A DNA stretch of 64,000 nucleotides from UBA4417 sp031550085 (GTDB lineage Bacteria; Bacteroidota; Bacteroidia; Bacteroidales; UBA4417): contig JAVBOY010000022.1 in the NCBI GenBank assembly GCA_031550085.1, forward strand, positions 62,001 to 126,000, in the 5' to 3' direction. Both the position numbers and the translations under genes were made by a program. The notes under the pieces are model-generated. The model worked only from the letters and a program-made list of their open reading frames with translations, was not told where the DNA came from and ran no database searches. Below are positions 32,359-42,049 of this stretch, in pieces; within the stretch, counting starts at the first letter, position 1, and each line of letters starts with the position of its first letter.

Positions 32359-33252
32359 ATGAAAAAAATCTTTTTGTTCTTGCTGTTCATTTTAGCAGGA
32401 ATTATTTGTTTTGCCCAAACCGGCTTGTTGAAACAGGAAATCGAACACATCCTCGAAGGGAAAAATGCGACGGTGGGCGTTGCCATTATGGATTTGAATA
32501 CGGGCGATACGTTAACTGTTAATAACGACAGTCATGTGTATCCGACCATGAGCGTTTACAAATTCTACCTGGCTTTGGCGGTTTTAGACCAAGTAGATAA
32601 AGGGAAACTGGCGCTCGACCAACCGATTGCAATTACACCTTCGGATTTGCTTCCCAATACCCACAGTCCGTTGCGTGATGAACATCCGGCAGGCGGATTT
32701 TCGTTGAGCGTGGCAGAATTGCTTTCCTACACCGTTTTGCAAAGCGACAACAACGGTTGCGATATTTTGTTCCGTTTGCTGGGCGGACCTGAAAAAGTGG
32801 ATCAATACATCCGGAAAACGGGCATCCGGGGGATAAGCATCCGGACGACCGAAGCGCAAATGCACGAAAGTTTCGAACAGCAGTATACCAACACCACCAC
32901 GCCTTGGGCGGCCGTACAAACCTTGGATTTGGTTTTTCAAAAACATCAATTGCTTTCCGACCGGAGCCGTGAATTCCTTTGGAAAATGATGGCCGAAACA
33001 TCAACGGGAAAGGATAAACTGAAAGGCTTGTTGCCAGCCGGAGCTGTAGTTGCACATAAAACGGGAAGTTCTTTCCGTAGTGAAACCGGTTTGAATGCGG
33101 CGGAAAACGACATCGGTATTTTGGTGCTTCCCAGTGGGAAAAGAATTGCAGTTGCCGTGCTGGTTGCCGATTCGATGGAACCCTACGAAACCAATGCAAA
33201 AATGATTGCCGAAGTCGCCAAATCCGTATGGGATTTTTTTGAGAAGAAATAA
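32359..33252 (+). CDS. Class A beta-lactamase, Bacteroidota subclass A2-like
   Basis: A 297-residue exported serine beta-lactamase. Signal peptide 1-20 (FLLFILAGIICFAQ). The catalytic S-x-x-K is MSVYKF near residues 64-67, the SDN loop is QSDNNGCD near 129-131 and the K-T-G triad is AHKTGSS near 234. The long omega-loop segment TTEAQMHESFEQQYTN resembles the A2 group (CfxA/CepA/PER-like) rather than TEM/SHV. It would hydrolyse penicillins or cephalosporins in the periplasm; the spectrum cannot be read from sequence alone. No mobile element flanks it, so it looks chromosomal and intrinsic. Confidence 0.9.
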   Translation: MKKIFLFLLFILAGIICFAQTGLLKQEIEHILEGKNATVGVAIMDLNTGDTLTVNNDSHVYPTMSVYKFYLALAVLDQVDKGKLALDQPIAITPSDLLPNTHSPLRDEHPAGGFSLSVAELLSYTVLQSDNNGCDILFRLLGGPEKVDQYIRKTGIRGISIRTTEAQMHESFEQQYTNTTTPWAAVQTLDLVFQKHQLLSDRSREFLWKMMAETSTGKDKLKGLLPAGAVVAHKTGSSFRSETGLNAAENDIGILVLPSGKRIAVAVLVADSMEPYETNAKMIAEVAKSVWDFFEKK

Positions 33253-33379
33253 CCCTTTGTTCGTCTAAAGCTCGTCTACGGAATTAGCGTCTTTGTGGTA
33301 AAAAAGATCTTTTTGAATAACTTCAACGTATCCTTTACGGCAAGCTATACAGAATGATACATTTTTAGCTTTCCACAGA

Positions 33380-33411
33380 TTTGTTGCACATTGAGAAAAC
33401 ATGTACCTTTG
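33380..33411 (+). promoter_or_regulatory. Promoter of the M3 peptidase gene
   Basis: TTTG (33380-33383), a 20-nt spacer and TACCTTTG (33404-33411) followed by C give a full consensus match. It covers an in-frame ATG at 33401, ruling that out as start and pointing to 33443. Confidence 0.75.
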
Positions 33412-33442
33412 CCCGATTTTTCACATCCAATTTTCTAATTTT

Positions 33443-35593
33443 ATGAATACCAGATATTTGAACACTTTTATTTGTGTTGTGGTTACTTTAACATCAAGTT
33501 TTGCCCTTATGTCACAAAACAATACCAATCCGTTGTTGGTTGAAAAATTTGGAACCCCTTTTGAAACGGCTCCTTATGACAAGATAAAGCCTGAGTATTT
33601 TTTGCCGGCGGTTCAGGAAGCCATCAAACAAGGCCGTGCCGAAATCGATGCCATTGCCAACAATCCGGCAAAGCCCACCTTTGCCAATACCATTGAGGCG
33701 ATGGAAAAATCGGGTCGCTTGCTGAGCCGCACCACATCCGTATTTTTCAATTTAAACAGCGTGGAAACCACGCCAGAACTGCAAAAAGTAGCCCGCGACA
33801 TTTCGCCTTTGATGAGCGACTATGGCAATGATATCACGTTAAATGAAAAACTCTTCAAACGTGTAAAAGCGGTTTGGGATAGCCGTAATTCGCTTAAGCT
33901 AACGCCCGAGCAAGCCAAATTGCTGGATGATACATACAAAGGCTTTTCGCGGAATGGCGCCAACCTTTCCGATGCCGATAAGGAAAAACTCCGTGCCATC
34001 GATAAAGAATTGGCGGAAACCGGACTGAAATTCAACGAAAACGTACTGGCGGAAACCAATAATTTTCATTTGGTGGTAGATAATCCGGCTGATCTGGGAG
34101 AAATGCCCGACAACATCAAAGAATCGGCAGCCGCTATTGCAAAATCCAAAGGCCTGGACGGCAAATGGATTTTTACCTTGCAACAACCCAGCTATCTTCC
34201 GTTTATGACGTATTGCCCCAACCGTGACCTGCGTCAAAAAATGTATATAGCTTATAATTCGCGCTGTGCAAAAGACAATGAATTTGATAATCGTCCGGTT
34301 GCGATCCAAATAGCGATGTTACGTTACCAAAAAGCAGCGCTTTTGGGGTATAAAAACTATGCGGAATACGCATTGGAAAACCGTATGGCAAAAAATACGC
34401 AAAATGTAAATGATTTCTTGGGTAAATTACTTGAAAAATCAGCGCCTTACGGAAAAAACGATGTGCAGGCAGTTCAGGAATATATGAATGCGAACGGGGC
34501 AGATTTTCAGTTGCAGCCCTGGGATTGGTCTTTTTATTCCGAAAAGTTGAAAGCCGAAAAATACAGTGTGAATGAAGAGGAACTTCGTCCGTATTTCGCC
34601 TTGGACAACGTGGTGAAGGGAATTTTTACATTGGCTAACAAACTTTATGGAGTTTCGTTTAAAGAACGTCATGATATTGCCGTTTGGCATCAAGATGTGA
34701 AAGTGTACGAAGTTTTTGACAACGACGGCAAACATTTGGCGCTTTTTTATGCCGATTATTTCCCCCGTGCTGGGAAACGTCCCGGTGCCTGGATGAATTC
34801 GCTTTCGCCCCAGTATATGGAAAATGGGGTAGACGTACGCCCGATTGTCGTGAATGTTTGCAATTTTACCCCTCCTTCGAGCGATAAACCTTCGTTGTTG
34901 AGCCCGATGGAAGTGACTACCGCTTTCCACGAATTTGGACACGCATTGCATGGCATGCTTGCAAAAACAAAATATTCCGAGTTGTCCGGTACATCCGTGC
35001 CGCGCGATTTTGTTGAGTTGCCGTCGCAAGTACTCGAAAATTGGGCATTTGAAAAAGAAATGCTTGCATTGTATGCCAACCATTACGAAACCAACGAACC
35101 GATCCCGGCTGATTTGGTAGAGAAATTGAATAAAAGCAAACTCTACAATCAGGGCTATGCCACCATGCGCCAGCTTTCATTGGGAATGCTGGATATGGCC
35201 TGGTATACACAAGATTTTTCAGGGGTAAATACGGTGGAAGAAGCGAGCCAAAAAGTCGGCGGTTTCACTTCTTTTGAGCGCAAAGCAGTTGCCGATGCTG
35301 CGGTGCTTCCGACAGTTGACGGAACAGCCATCGGCACAACCTTCGGGCATATTTTCGGCGGCGGTTATGCAGCCGGTTATTACAGCTACAAATGGGCAGA
35401 AGTGCTGGATGCTGACGCCTTTTCGCTTTTCAAAGCAAAAGGACTTTTTGATAAAGCTACCGCTCAAAGTTTCCGCGATAACATTTTGAGCAAAGGCGGT
35501 TCCGAGGATCCCATGATTCTTTACAAACGATTCCGCGGGCAAGAGCCCAGTCTGGATGCTCTTTTGAAAAAGAGCGGTTTTGCCGGGAGGTAG
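33443..35593 (+). CDS. M3-family metallopeptidase (peptidyl-dipeptidase Dcp-like), exported
   Basis: 716 residues from the ATG at 33443, which gives a proper signal peptide (NTFICVVVTLTSSFALMSQ). The zinc motif HEFGHALHG is near residue 496 (TTAFHEFGHALHGM), with the third ligand in the downstream DFVELPSQVLENW. GRLLSRTTSVFFNLNS near 90 and NRDLRQKMYIAYNSR near 257 are other oligopeptidase-family landmarks. It resembles Dcp, which removes C-terminal dipeptides, and is close in length to the 681-residue E. coli enzyme. With the signal peptide it should work in the periplasm on peptide substrates. Confidence 0.92.
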   Translation: MNTRYLNTFICVVVTLTSSFALMSQNNTNPLLVEKFGTPFETAPYDKIKPEYFLPAVQEAIKQGRAEIDAIANNPAKPTFANTIEAMEKSGRLLSRTTSVFFNLNSVETTPELQKVARDISPLMSDYGNDITLNEKLFKRVKAVWDSRNSLKLTPEQAKLLDDTYKGFSRNGANLSDADKEKLRAIDKELAETGLKFNENVLAETNNFHLVVDNPADLGEMPDNIKESAAAIAKSKGLDGKWIFTLQQPSYLPFMTYCPNRDLRQKMYIAYNSRCAKDNEFDNRPVAIQIAMLRYQKAALLGYKNYAEYALENRMAKNTQNVNDFLGKLLEKSAPYGKNDVQAVQEYMNANGADFQLQPWDWSFYSEKLKAEKYSVNEEELRPYFALDNVVKGIFTLANKLYGVSFKERHDIAVWHQDVKVYEVFDNDGKHLALFYADYFPRAGKRPGAWMNSLSPQYMENGVDVRPIVVNVCNFTPPSSDKPSLLSPMEVTTAFHEFGHALHGMLAKTKYSELSGTSVPRDFVELPSQVLENWAFEKEMLALYANHYETNEPIPADLVEKLNKSKLYNQGYATMRQLSLGMLDMAWYTQDFSGVNTVEEASQKVGGFTSFERKAVADAAVLPTVDGTAIGTTFGHIFGGGYAAGYYSYKWAEVLDADAFSLFKAKGLFDKATAQSFRDNILSKGGSEDPMILYKRFRGQEPSLDALLKKSGFAGR

Positions 35594-35670
35594 TTCCGGT
35601 CAAAATAGAAAGGAACGTATTGCGAATATTTTTTTTAACACTGAAAACAAGTAAATTAAAGAATAATCTT

Positions 35671-36186
35671 ATGAAACAAATAAAACATGGGGCAATACTG
35701 TTGACGGTCGCCCTATTGATTGGCATGGTCGGTTTTTCCTGTGAAAAAGACAAAAACAATGATCCGGCGGCATCAACTGTGGCAGGTACATGGGCCTTTG
35801 ATGGAGCAAGTTTTGATATTCAAGTAAACAACCTGGTCGCCAATGCCCTTCTGCAAGCCTCGTTGGCAGCCCTTACCATTCCGGCCGACGCCAGCCAAAC
35901 CATTGCGTTCAATGCCGACGGTACACTCTCTTCTTCGTATGTGGGGCATAATACCACAGGGACTTATACGGTTGAGGGAAACAAAATCAATATTACCGAA
36001 GGAACACAAACCTTTGCCATACAATTTGCCGCCAAGGGAACCGATGGACTGACATTAACCTATGATGTCAACGATTTCCCTTTGGTAGGAAGTTATATAC
36101 AACCTATTTTGTCGAGTCTGGCTACGGCATACCCCGATTTGCAGGTTACCAAAATGCTGGTGAACACGGCATGGAAACGGGTATAA
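35671..36186 (+). CDS. Lipocalin-like lipoprotein
   Basis: 171 residues from the ATG at 35671 (MKQIKHGAILL). The lipobox VGFSC is near residue 24. The mature protein begins with an acidic-polar linker and then STVAGTWAFDG. It has strands (SQTIAFNADGTLSSSY, TGTYTVEGNKINIT) that look like a small lipocalin-type beta barrel, common in Bacteroidota lipoproteins of unknown function. It follows the M3 peptidase gene by 77 nt and ends 20 nt before a strong terminator, so it may be the last gene of that unit. Confidence 0.65.
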   Translation: MKQIKHGAILLTVALLIGMVGFSCEKDKNNDPAASTVAGTWAFDGASFDIQVNNLVANALLQASLAALTIPADASQTIAFNADGTLSSSYVGHNTTGTYTVEGNKINITEGTQTFAIQFAAKGTDGLTLTYDVNDFPLVGSYIQPILSSLATAYPDLQVTKMLVNTAWKRV

Positions 36187-36206
36187 TTTTGGTGATTTTA
36201 AAAGAA

Positions 36207-36240
36207 AGGCGCTCATTGCAGAATATGAGCGCCTTTTTTT
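36207..36240. terminator. Bidirectional terminator between convergent lipoprotein genes
   Basis: A perfect 10-bp stem AGGCGCTCAT/ATGAGCGCCT (36207-36216 with 36225-36234) is followed by TTTTTT on the plus strand, with an A-rich side for the minus strand. The minus-strand gene's stop is at 36243. Confidence 0.9.
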
Positions 36241-36242
36241 CT

Positions 36243-37085
36243 TTACGGCAGCAGTTCTTGTTGTTTGGGTTTTATCCAGTGAAACGAAAGCTCTACAACG
36301 GCTGCACTATTGCTGTTGGAGAAAACTTGCTGTATCGGATATCCGGCCGGTATGCTGTCGGTTATATCACTGTAGTCGTACGAATTGAGATAGACATCTT
36401 TCGTTCCGTTAGACAGCTGCATAATTTCCGTTTGCGGATTGTGATTTGAAAAAACAAAATCCGGAATGAAAAAACTGCTCAGCGAGTTGAGGTTGGTTGT
36501 ATATGCATTTCGCAAAGGATTTTCATTGTCGTAGTTTGCAAAAATCCGCTTGTAACTGTAATTCGGATTGATGTGGTTCAAATAATTTTCTTCAGTGACA
36601 TCTCCTTTCAAATCCTTTTGGTAGGTGATGGTAATGGCCGTAGTTTCTTCCGGTAATCCGTTGACGGTTAAATCTACCGTTGTTGAATTGGTATTATAGG
36701 AGAATTTATAGTTGTAAAGCAAATTGCCTTCACAGGTGATGTGATCCACCCGTCCGTTTGCATCATAATACACATAACCGACTCCTCCGACATCGCTTGG
36801 ACAGTATTTTAGGGAGATGGATTTAATCTTATCGTCCAGACCATATGTATACACACAGCGATAGACCACATCGCCGCTCAAATTGTAGGTTTCCCATTGT
36901 TGCAGCCTGTTTTGTTCATCGTACGAAAAAAGCTTCCACAAGTTAACGTCGTCGATGTAAATGGAACTCAGTAATAAAGAGTTTTGGGCCTGAACCGGCG
37001 GTTTTCGAACAAAATTGTCATCCTGCTTGCTGCAACTGCACAGGAACAAGATTGCTATGACGGAAAAAATAGATAGGTTACTCAT
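36243..37085 (-). CDS. Lipoprotein with YD-like beta repeats
   Basis: 280 residues from the ATG at 37083-37085 (MSNLSIFSVIAIL). The lipobox ILFLCSC ends near residue 16. The body has repeated strand-turn units of the form SYDEQNRLQQWETYN and YDANGRVDHITCEGN, similar to the YD-containing DUF4595-type lipoproteins of Bacteroidota. The function is unknown; surface exposure is plausible. A related-looking but cytoplasmic protein is encoded at 50019. Confidence 0.6.
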   Translation of the reverse strand: MSNLSIFSVIAILFLCSCSKQDDNFVRKPPVQAQNSLLLSSIYIDDVNLWKLFSYDEQNRLQQWETYNLSGDVVYRCVYTYGLDDKIKSISLKYCPSDVGGVGYVYYDANGRVDHITCEGNLLYNYKFSYNTNSTTVDLTVNGLPEETTAITITYQKDLKGDVTEENYLNHINPNYSYKRIFANYDNENPLRNAYTTNLNSLSSFFIPDFVFSNHNPQTEIMQLSNGTKDVYLNSYDYSDITDSIPAGYPIQQVFSNSNSAAVVELSFHWIKPKQQELLP

Positions 37086-37347
37086 TTTTTGGGTTTTTTT
37101 GGGTATTTGTATAAAAAATAAACAAAAAAAAATCATTTTGTTTCACTAAAAAGGAAAAAAACTTATTATAGAAAGATTTTAGAATTAGTTCTGTCTCTTT
37201 CTATATTTAATAAAAAAGATTATATAAAACACTTTGTTTGGAGTGTTGATCAACAAAAATTTAAATAACCATTGAAATAAAAAATGGTTTTCTGTTTTCG
37301 TTTTATTTTGTTCCTTTGCCTCTTGGATTGTAAAGAGCGAAAAAGAC

Positions 37348-39723
37348 GTGTCATCGTGTAGCCATTGCGGATTAAGTTGCGGGAAACATCCGGTTGTTTG
37401 GATGGAAAAGAAATTTTGTTGCGAAGGCTGTGCTTGGGTGTATCGCATTTTGCACGAAAACCGCCTTGACGGTTATTACCAACTGGATAAAACACCCGGT
37501 ATCCGTATCGAAGACGAGGCGTTCGAATCCAACTATGCTTATTTGGATCAAAGCGAATTCTCAAAACTGTTTATCGAATTCAGCGACGGGGGGATATCCC
37601 GTACTACCTTATTTATTCCGGCCATTCATTGCAGTTCCTGCATTTGGCTTTTGGAAAATTTGCGGACGCTGAATAAAGGCGTTTTGCAAAGTTCCGTCAA
37701 TTTTGTCCGTAAGGAAGTCAGCATCACCTTTCGCGAAAGCAACACCAGTTTTCGCCAGTTGGTGGAATTGTTATGCAGCATTCATTACATTCCCGAGTTG
37801 ACGCCCAAACGGGAAACAAATGAAAAACAACAACGCCCCAACCGGAAGTTACTTTCTAAAATAGGAGTGGCCGGATTTGCATTCGGGAACATTATGTTGC
37901 TGAGTTTTCCCGATTACCTGGCAAAAAACGAATTGCTGGACGGCCAAATGACCGCTGTACTCAGTTGGATTGCACTGGTGTTGGCTATTCCGGTTTTGCT
38001 TTACAGCGCCAGCGATTACCTGCTTTCGGCTTACAAAAGCCTCCGGAAACGAGTGCTGACCATTGATCTTCCATTATCGATCGGTATTTTGGCATTGTTT
38101 CTTCAAAGCGCTTTTACCATTGCCTCCCGACAAGGCATCGGCTATATGGACAGTTTTGCCGGCCTGGTATTTTTCCTGTTGATTGGAAAGTGGTACCAAA
38201 GCAAGTCATACCAAGCCCTTGCGTTCGACCGGGATTACAAATCCTACTTTCCACTTGTTGTGACCCGCTGCACTTTGTCCGGAGAAGAATACATCCCCAT
38301 CAGTGAATTATCGGAAGGCGACCGCATACGGGTGCGGAATAACGAGTTTATTCCGGCGGATGCTGTTCTCCTTGAGGGAGTTGCCCATATCGACTATAGT
38401 TTTGTTACCGGCGAAAGCATTCCGGTGCAAAAACAATCCGGAGATTTTGTGTATGCGGGCGGACGTCAAAAAGGTAGCAGTATTGTGTTGGAAATACAAA
38501 AGAAAGTGCAGCAAAGTTACTTAACGCAGTTGTGGAGTACTTCAGCAGAACCCAAACCGCTTCAGAAACTGGTAAACCGGATGGGGCGTTATTTCACATT
38601 CGGGATTTTGGCGGTTGCGTTTTCAGCCGCAGGCTATTGGGCGATTGTAGATTTATCCAAGGCCGTACCTGTATTTTCCTCGATTTTAATTGTCGCATGT
38701 CCCTGTGCATTGGCATTGAGCGTCCCCTTTGCTTTTGGAAATACGTTGCGGCTTTTCGGGCGGAATGGTTTTTACTTGAAAAATACCGATGTCATTGAAA
38801 CGCTTTCCAAAGTGGACACGGTTGTCTTTGACAAAACCGGCACCCTGACGTATTCGCAAAAAATGAATTTGGAATGGATCGGAGAGCCGCTTTCCGGTGA
38901 AGAAAAGGCGGTGATTTATTCCCTTTCCCGGAATTCCACCCATCCTTTATCGGTTTTGGTCAGTAGTTTTTTGGAATCTCCTCAAACGTTCCCTGTTGAA
39001 GCGTACCAGGAAACGGCTTCAAAAGGGTTGCAAGGGAATATAAACGGGATTGCCATCAAATTGGGCGCTTTTCACTTTGTCCAAAACCCGGCTGAAAAAC
39101 AATCTTTTCCGGGCTCTTCGGTATCGGTTTCTTTTAACCATGTATTTCGAGGGAGGTTTTCCATACAAAATAGTTACCGGGAAGGATTGAGCAACGTTGT
39201 TCGCGAACTTTTTCCCCGGAAACTTCACCTGTTGAGCGGTGACAACGATCGGGAATATTCCCATTTGGTCCGGATATTTCCCGATCCGGATCATTTGCAT
39301 TTCAATCAATTACCGCTGGATAAACAAAATTATGTTCACAATCTGAAAATCAAGGGACATATCGTTGCCATGATCGGCGACGGATTGAACGATGCCGGAG
39401 CTTTGCAGGAAGCCGATGTGGCCATAAGCCTTGCCGACGATATTTATCATTTTTCGCCGGCTTGTGATGCCATCTTGGAAGCCAGGCAATTCGGGCAGTT
39501 GCACAAGTTCCTGGAATTCTCGAAAACCTCAGTACGAATTGTTTATCTAAGTTTTTTTATTTCAATTGTCTACAATCTCATTGGTTTGTTTTTTGCCGTT
39601 CAGGGGCTGTTGTCACCTTTGTTTGCTGCTGTTTTAATGCCGGTCAGTTCCGTTAGTGTGGTAGCATTTGCAACGATTGCCGTACGCTGGGGATATGCAA
39701 AGTTGATGGGTAAAAGGAATTAA
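37348..39723 (+). CDS. Heavy-metal (copper) P1B-type ATPase, CcoI/FixI-like
   Basis: A 791-residue P-type ATPase starting at GTG 37348; no ATG fits the N-terminus MSSCSHCG. Residues 1-45 hold an N-terminal cysteine cluster (CSHCGLSCG, FCCEGCAWVY) typical of the CcoI-type subgroup. A heavy-metal-associated domain follows with CSSC near 95. Membrane and catalytic motifs: TGES near 353, VACPCALAL near 450 (the CPC ion site), DKTGTLT near 495 and GDGLNDAGAL near 677. CcoI pumps supply copper for cbb3 oxidase assembly, but no cco genes are adjacent, so the role is inferred. A near-consensus -7 (TTCCTTTG) lies at 37311. Confidence 0.88.
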   Translation: MSSCSHCGLSCGKHPVVWMEKKFCCEGCAWVYRILHENRLDGYYQLDKTPGIRIEDEAFESNYAYLDQSEFSKLFIEFSDGGISRTTLFIPAIHCSSCIWLLENLRTLNKGVLQSSVNFVRKEVSITFRESNTSFRQLVELLCSIHYIPELTPKRETNEKQQRPNRKLLSKIGVAGFAFGNIMLLSFPDYLAKNELLDGQMTAVLSWIALVLAIPVLLYSASDYLLSAYKSLRKRVLTIDLPLSIGILALFLQSAFTIASRQGIGYMDSFAGLVFFLLIGKWYQSKSYQALAFDRDYKSYFPLVVTRCTLSGEEYIPISELSEGDRIRVRNNEFIPADAVLLEGVAHIDYSFVTGESIPVQKQSGDFVYAGGRQKGSSIVLEIQKKVQQSYLTQLWSTSAEPKPLQKLVNRMGRYFTFGILAVAFSAAGYWAIVDLSKAVPVFSSILIVACPCALALSVPFAFGNTLRLFGRNGFYLKNTDVIETLSKVDTVVFDKTGTLTYSQKMNLEWIGEPLSGEEKAVIYSLSRNSTHPLSVLVSSFLESPQTFPVEAYQETASKGLQGNINGIAIKLGAFHFVQNPAEKQSFPGSSVSVSFNHVFRGRFSIQNSYREGLSNVVRELFPRKLHLLSGDNDREYSHLVRIFPDPDHLHFNQLPLDKQNYVHNLKIKGHIVAMIGDGLNDAGALQEADVAISLADDIYHFSPACDAILEARQFGQLHKFLEFSKTSVRIVYLSFFISIVYNLIGLFFAVQGLLSPLFAAVLMPVSSVSVVAFATIAVRWGYAKLMGKRN

Positions 39724-39877
39724 TTCTCACTTGTTTACAAGTTTTTTGTTTGAAAAACGAAATAAAATCCGTGAAACAAAAAAGTATTATTTTTTTAATC
39801 TTTTGTAAAAAGAGGAAAAGCACTTTTTTTGTACATTTACAGCAGTTTTTGAAATCAAATTTTTTAAAATTTATACT

Positions 39878-41524
39878 ATGAAAAAAATTCTTTACTCATT
39901 CATGATCATTGCATTGGCATGCTTCTCAGGAGATGCCTTTGCGCAAGGTTTGGAAACCTTTGCGAATTTTCCCGAAACGACAAATGCTTATAAAGACGGA
40001 ACTTTTGTCGGGCAAGACGGTTCAACATGGACGTACAAGCAATGCCGCGGGGATAGCACCATTAATGCGCCGACTCCTTGTTTGCGTAAATATGCCGATG
40101 CCACCAAACCGGCCGGAAATATCCTGTCGGGTACTATCCACAATGGTTGCGGTGTGATTTCATTCGATTACAAACAACCTTTTACATCCAATGTAAACGT
40201 GGATTTGCTAATCAACGGAACCGTGGTGAAAAACATAAAAACCACCGGTGAACAAGGCGTTGTGAAAAATTCGGGACAGGTTACCGTGAATGTTTCCGGT
40301 GATTTTACCATCGAATTCCGCCAATACGACAATGTAGCCGGTCAGGTAATGATTGACAACGTAACGTGGACATCCTACCAGGGAACTACCAAGCCTGAAC
40401 CGACGAACTATCCCACCAATTTTAAAGCGGTTGTTAAAGGCACCACCATTGAATTGACCTGGGACGATGCGACCGGCGGCCAACTTCCGGATGCTTATTT
40501 GATTTTGGCATATGAAAAAACACAAGGAAAACAAGTTGAGTGGACAAATCCTCCGGTTGATGGCGTTTACCAAGCCGATGATGTGGATTTAACCAATGAC
40601 GATCACGGTATCAAAAACGTGGCTTACGGAGTGAAAACCTATACTTTTGAGAAAGTAAAACCGGGTTACAGCGTTGAATTTTATATTTATCCGTACACAA
40701 ACTCGGGTTCAAACATTAATTACAAAACCGATGGTACGGCTCCCTCCGCTGATGTCACTTCTTCGGCGGTTGTTGCCACGCAAAATTTCAGTAATGGCTT
40801 AACACCCTGGACGCAATTCTCGGTTCTCGGAAACGTGCAAAAATGGGATACCATTGCGAGGTACGGAATCAACAACTCGCCTTGCGCGAAGATGACCGGC
40901 TACATTGATGCCACCACCACCGAAGCCAGCGAAGATTGGCTGATTTCACCATCCTTTGCCATTGAGGACGGACAATTTTTCTCGTTTTATTCCGCGATGA
41001 ATTACGGTTCGGGAGACAATACATTGACGGTTTGGGTTTCAAGTAACTATACGAGCGGGGATCCCACAACGGCAACCTGGACGGAATACACCAACCGGGC
41101 AATCCTGTCCACCGGTTCATTTACCTGGGTCAATTCGGGGCAAATCGATTTGGCTGATTTTGCAAATCAAAGCAATGTGCACATTGCTTTCAAATACACT
41201 TGCGGCACGACCAATGCCCGTACTTGGGAAATCGACGATTTCACATTGACAAAACCCGGATTCCTGGGCATTCCGTCTTTAACCGAAGCCGGATTCAAAC
41301 TGTACCCCAATCCTTGTTCGGAGCAATTTATCATTGAAAATCAAAAAACAACCCATTACAAAGTAACCGTTTATTCCATGCAAGGAATTGCGATGCTCCG
41401 CGCTGAAAGTTCGGACGCAATCTACCGGATGGATGCCAGCAAACTGAAACCGGGCGTTTATATTGTGGAAGTTCTTGATCGAGCTACCAATATCAAAGCA
41501 ACGTCACGTTTGGTGGTAAGATAA
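39878..41524 (+). CDS. Secreted protein with choice-of-anchor J-like domain and T9SS type A signal
   Basis: A 548-residue exported protein with signal peptide 1-22 (ACFSGDAFAQ). The N-terminal beta domain (about 24-170) contains GVISFDYKQPF and MIDNVTW, a carbohydrate-binding-like or adhesin-like jelly roll. A central fibronectin-like segment (about 180-290) follows. A second anchor-J/cleaved-adhesin-like domain (about 295-465) shows ASEDWLISPSFAIEDGQFFSF and ARTWEIDDFTL. The C-terminal sorting domain (about 472-548) has FKLYPNPCSEQFIIE, MQGIAMLRAE and PGVYIVEV. The ligand is unknown. It ends just before a strong terminator. Confidence 0.8.
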   Translation: MKKILYSFMIIALACFSGDAFAQGLETFANFPETTNAYKDGTFVGQDGSTWTYKQCRGDSTINAPTPCLRKYADATKPAGNILSGTIHNGCGVISFDYKQPFTSNVNVDLLINGTVVKNIKTTGEQGVVKNSGQVTVNVSGDFTIEFRQYDNVAGQVMIDNVTWTSYQGTTKPEPTNYPTNFKAVVKGTTIELTWDDATGGQLPDAYLILAYEKTQGKQVEWTNPPVDGVYQADDVDLTNDDHGIKNVAYGVKTYTFEKVKPGYSVEFYIYPYTNSGSNINYKTDGTAPSADVTSSAVVATQNFSNGLTPWTQFSVLGNVQKWDTIARYGINNSPCAKMTGYIDATTTEASEDWLISPSFAIEDGQFFSFYSAMNYGSGDNTLTVWVSSNYTSGDPTTATWTEYTNRAILSTGSFTWVNSGQIDLADFANQSNVHIAFKYTCGTTNARTWEIDDFTLTKPGFLGIPSLTEAGFKLYPNPCSEQFIIENQKTTHYKVTVYSMQGIAMLRAESSDAIYRMDASKLKPGVYIVEVLDRATNIKATSRLVVR

Positions 41525-41543
41525 GATCTATTAGATCAAATGT

Positions 41544-41572
41544 AAAAAAGCAGCCTGCGGGCTGCTTTTTTT
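41544..41572 (+). terminator. Terminator after the T9SS cargo gene
   Basis: The 6-bp GC core GCAGCC/GGCTGC (41550-41555 with 41560-41565) is extended by A and T runs on both sides, with seven T after the stem. Confidence 0.85.
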
Positions 41573-41609
41573 ATGGTATTTCTGTCGGAACTATGTTACT
41601 CCTTCGTAA

Positions 41610-42049
41610 ACTCAGGGAGTTGAACTGTTTAATTGTTTATTTGGTGAAATGGGTAAATAGGGGAAAACGGGGAAGTTGTGGAAATGGTTAAAGGTGCAAG
41701 GTCAACGGTAGAGAGTGAAATGGTTGTTGAATTGTTGAACTGTTGAATTGTTTATTTGTAAGGTAACAAGTTTATGGCTTACAGTTAACATTTGGTTGCC
41801 AAAAGGTTAAATAGGAACCTGTCCGATTTTGATTGAATGAGATAAATTAATCTAATATTATTCTATTTTAATCGCATAACGTGAAATGCTTGTTTAATCG
41901 TTTAACTGTTTATTTGTGAACGGTGAAAAGTGTTGTTTTTTGTTGTTCGTTGTTTGCTTGCCTCAACTCCATTTTCAATTTTCCACTCTCAATTTTCAAT
42001 CAAAAACCCGTTTACTAGTCTACTTGTTAACTGTTACCTCATAAACCAT
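41610..42049 (-). repeat. Composite 7/8-nt phrase array R4, downstream of the histidine kinase gene
   Basis: Non-coding. It has the same phrases as R1-R3 and lies between convergent genes. Its orientation matches the minus-strand kinase gene, starting at that gene's stop and ending near the terminator of the plus-strand gene. It carries the second copy of the 135-bp element (41744-41878) and a run of TTAAACxx-type octamers. Confidence 0.8.
41744..41878 (-). repeat. Dispersed ~135-bp element, copy 2 (ends with 38-bp core)
   Basis: Near-identical to 14981-15114 (about nine differences, one single-base insertion). It ends with the 38-bp core at 41841-41878. Confidence 0.8.

Noticed and set aside
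32359..33252. Beta-lactamase gene as part of a mobile resistance cassette
   Set aside because: No insertion sequence, integron site or transfer gene nearby, and the gene shares the local promoter style and has a zinc-ribbon gene as operon partner.
37185..37564. Minus-strand frames upstream of and within the copper ATPase start
   Set aside because: They run antisense through the conserved N-terminal cysteine cluster of the ATPase.
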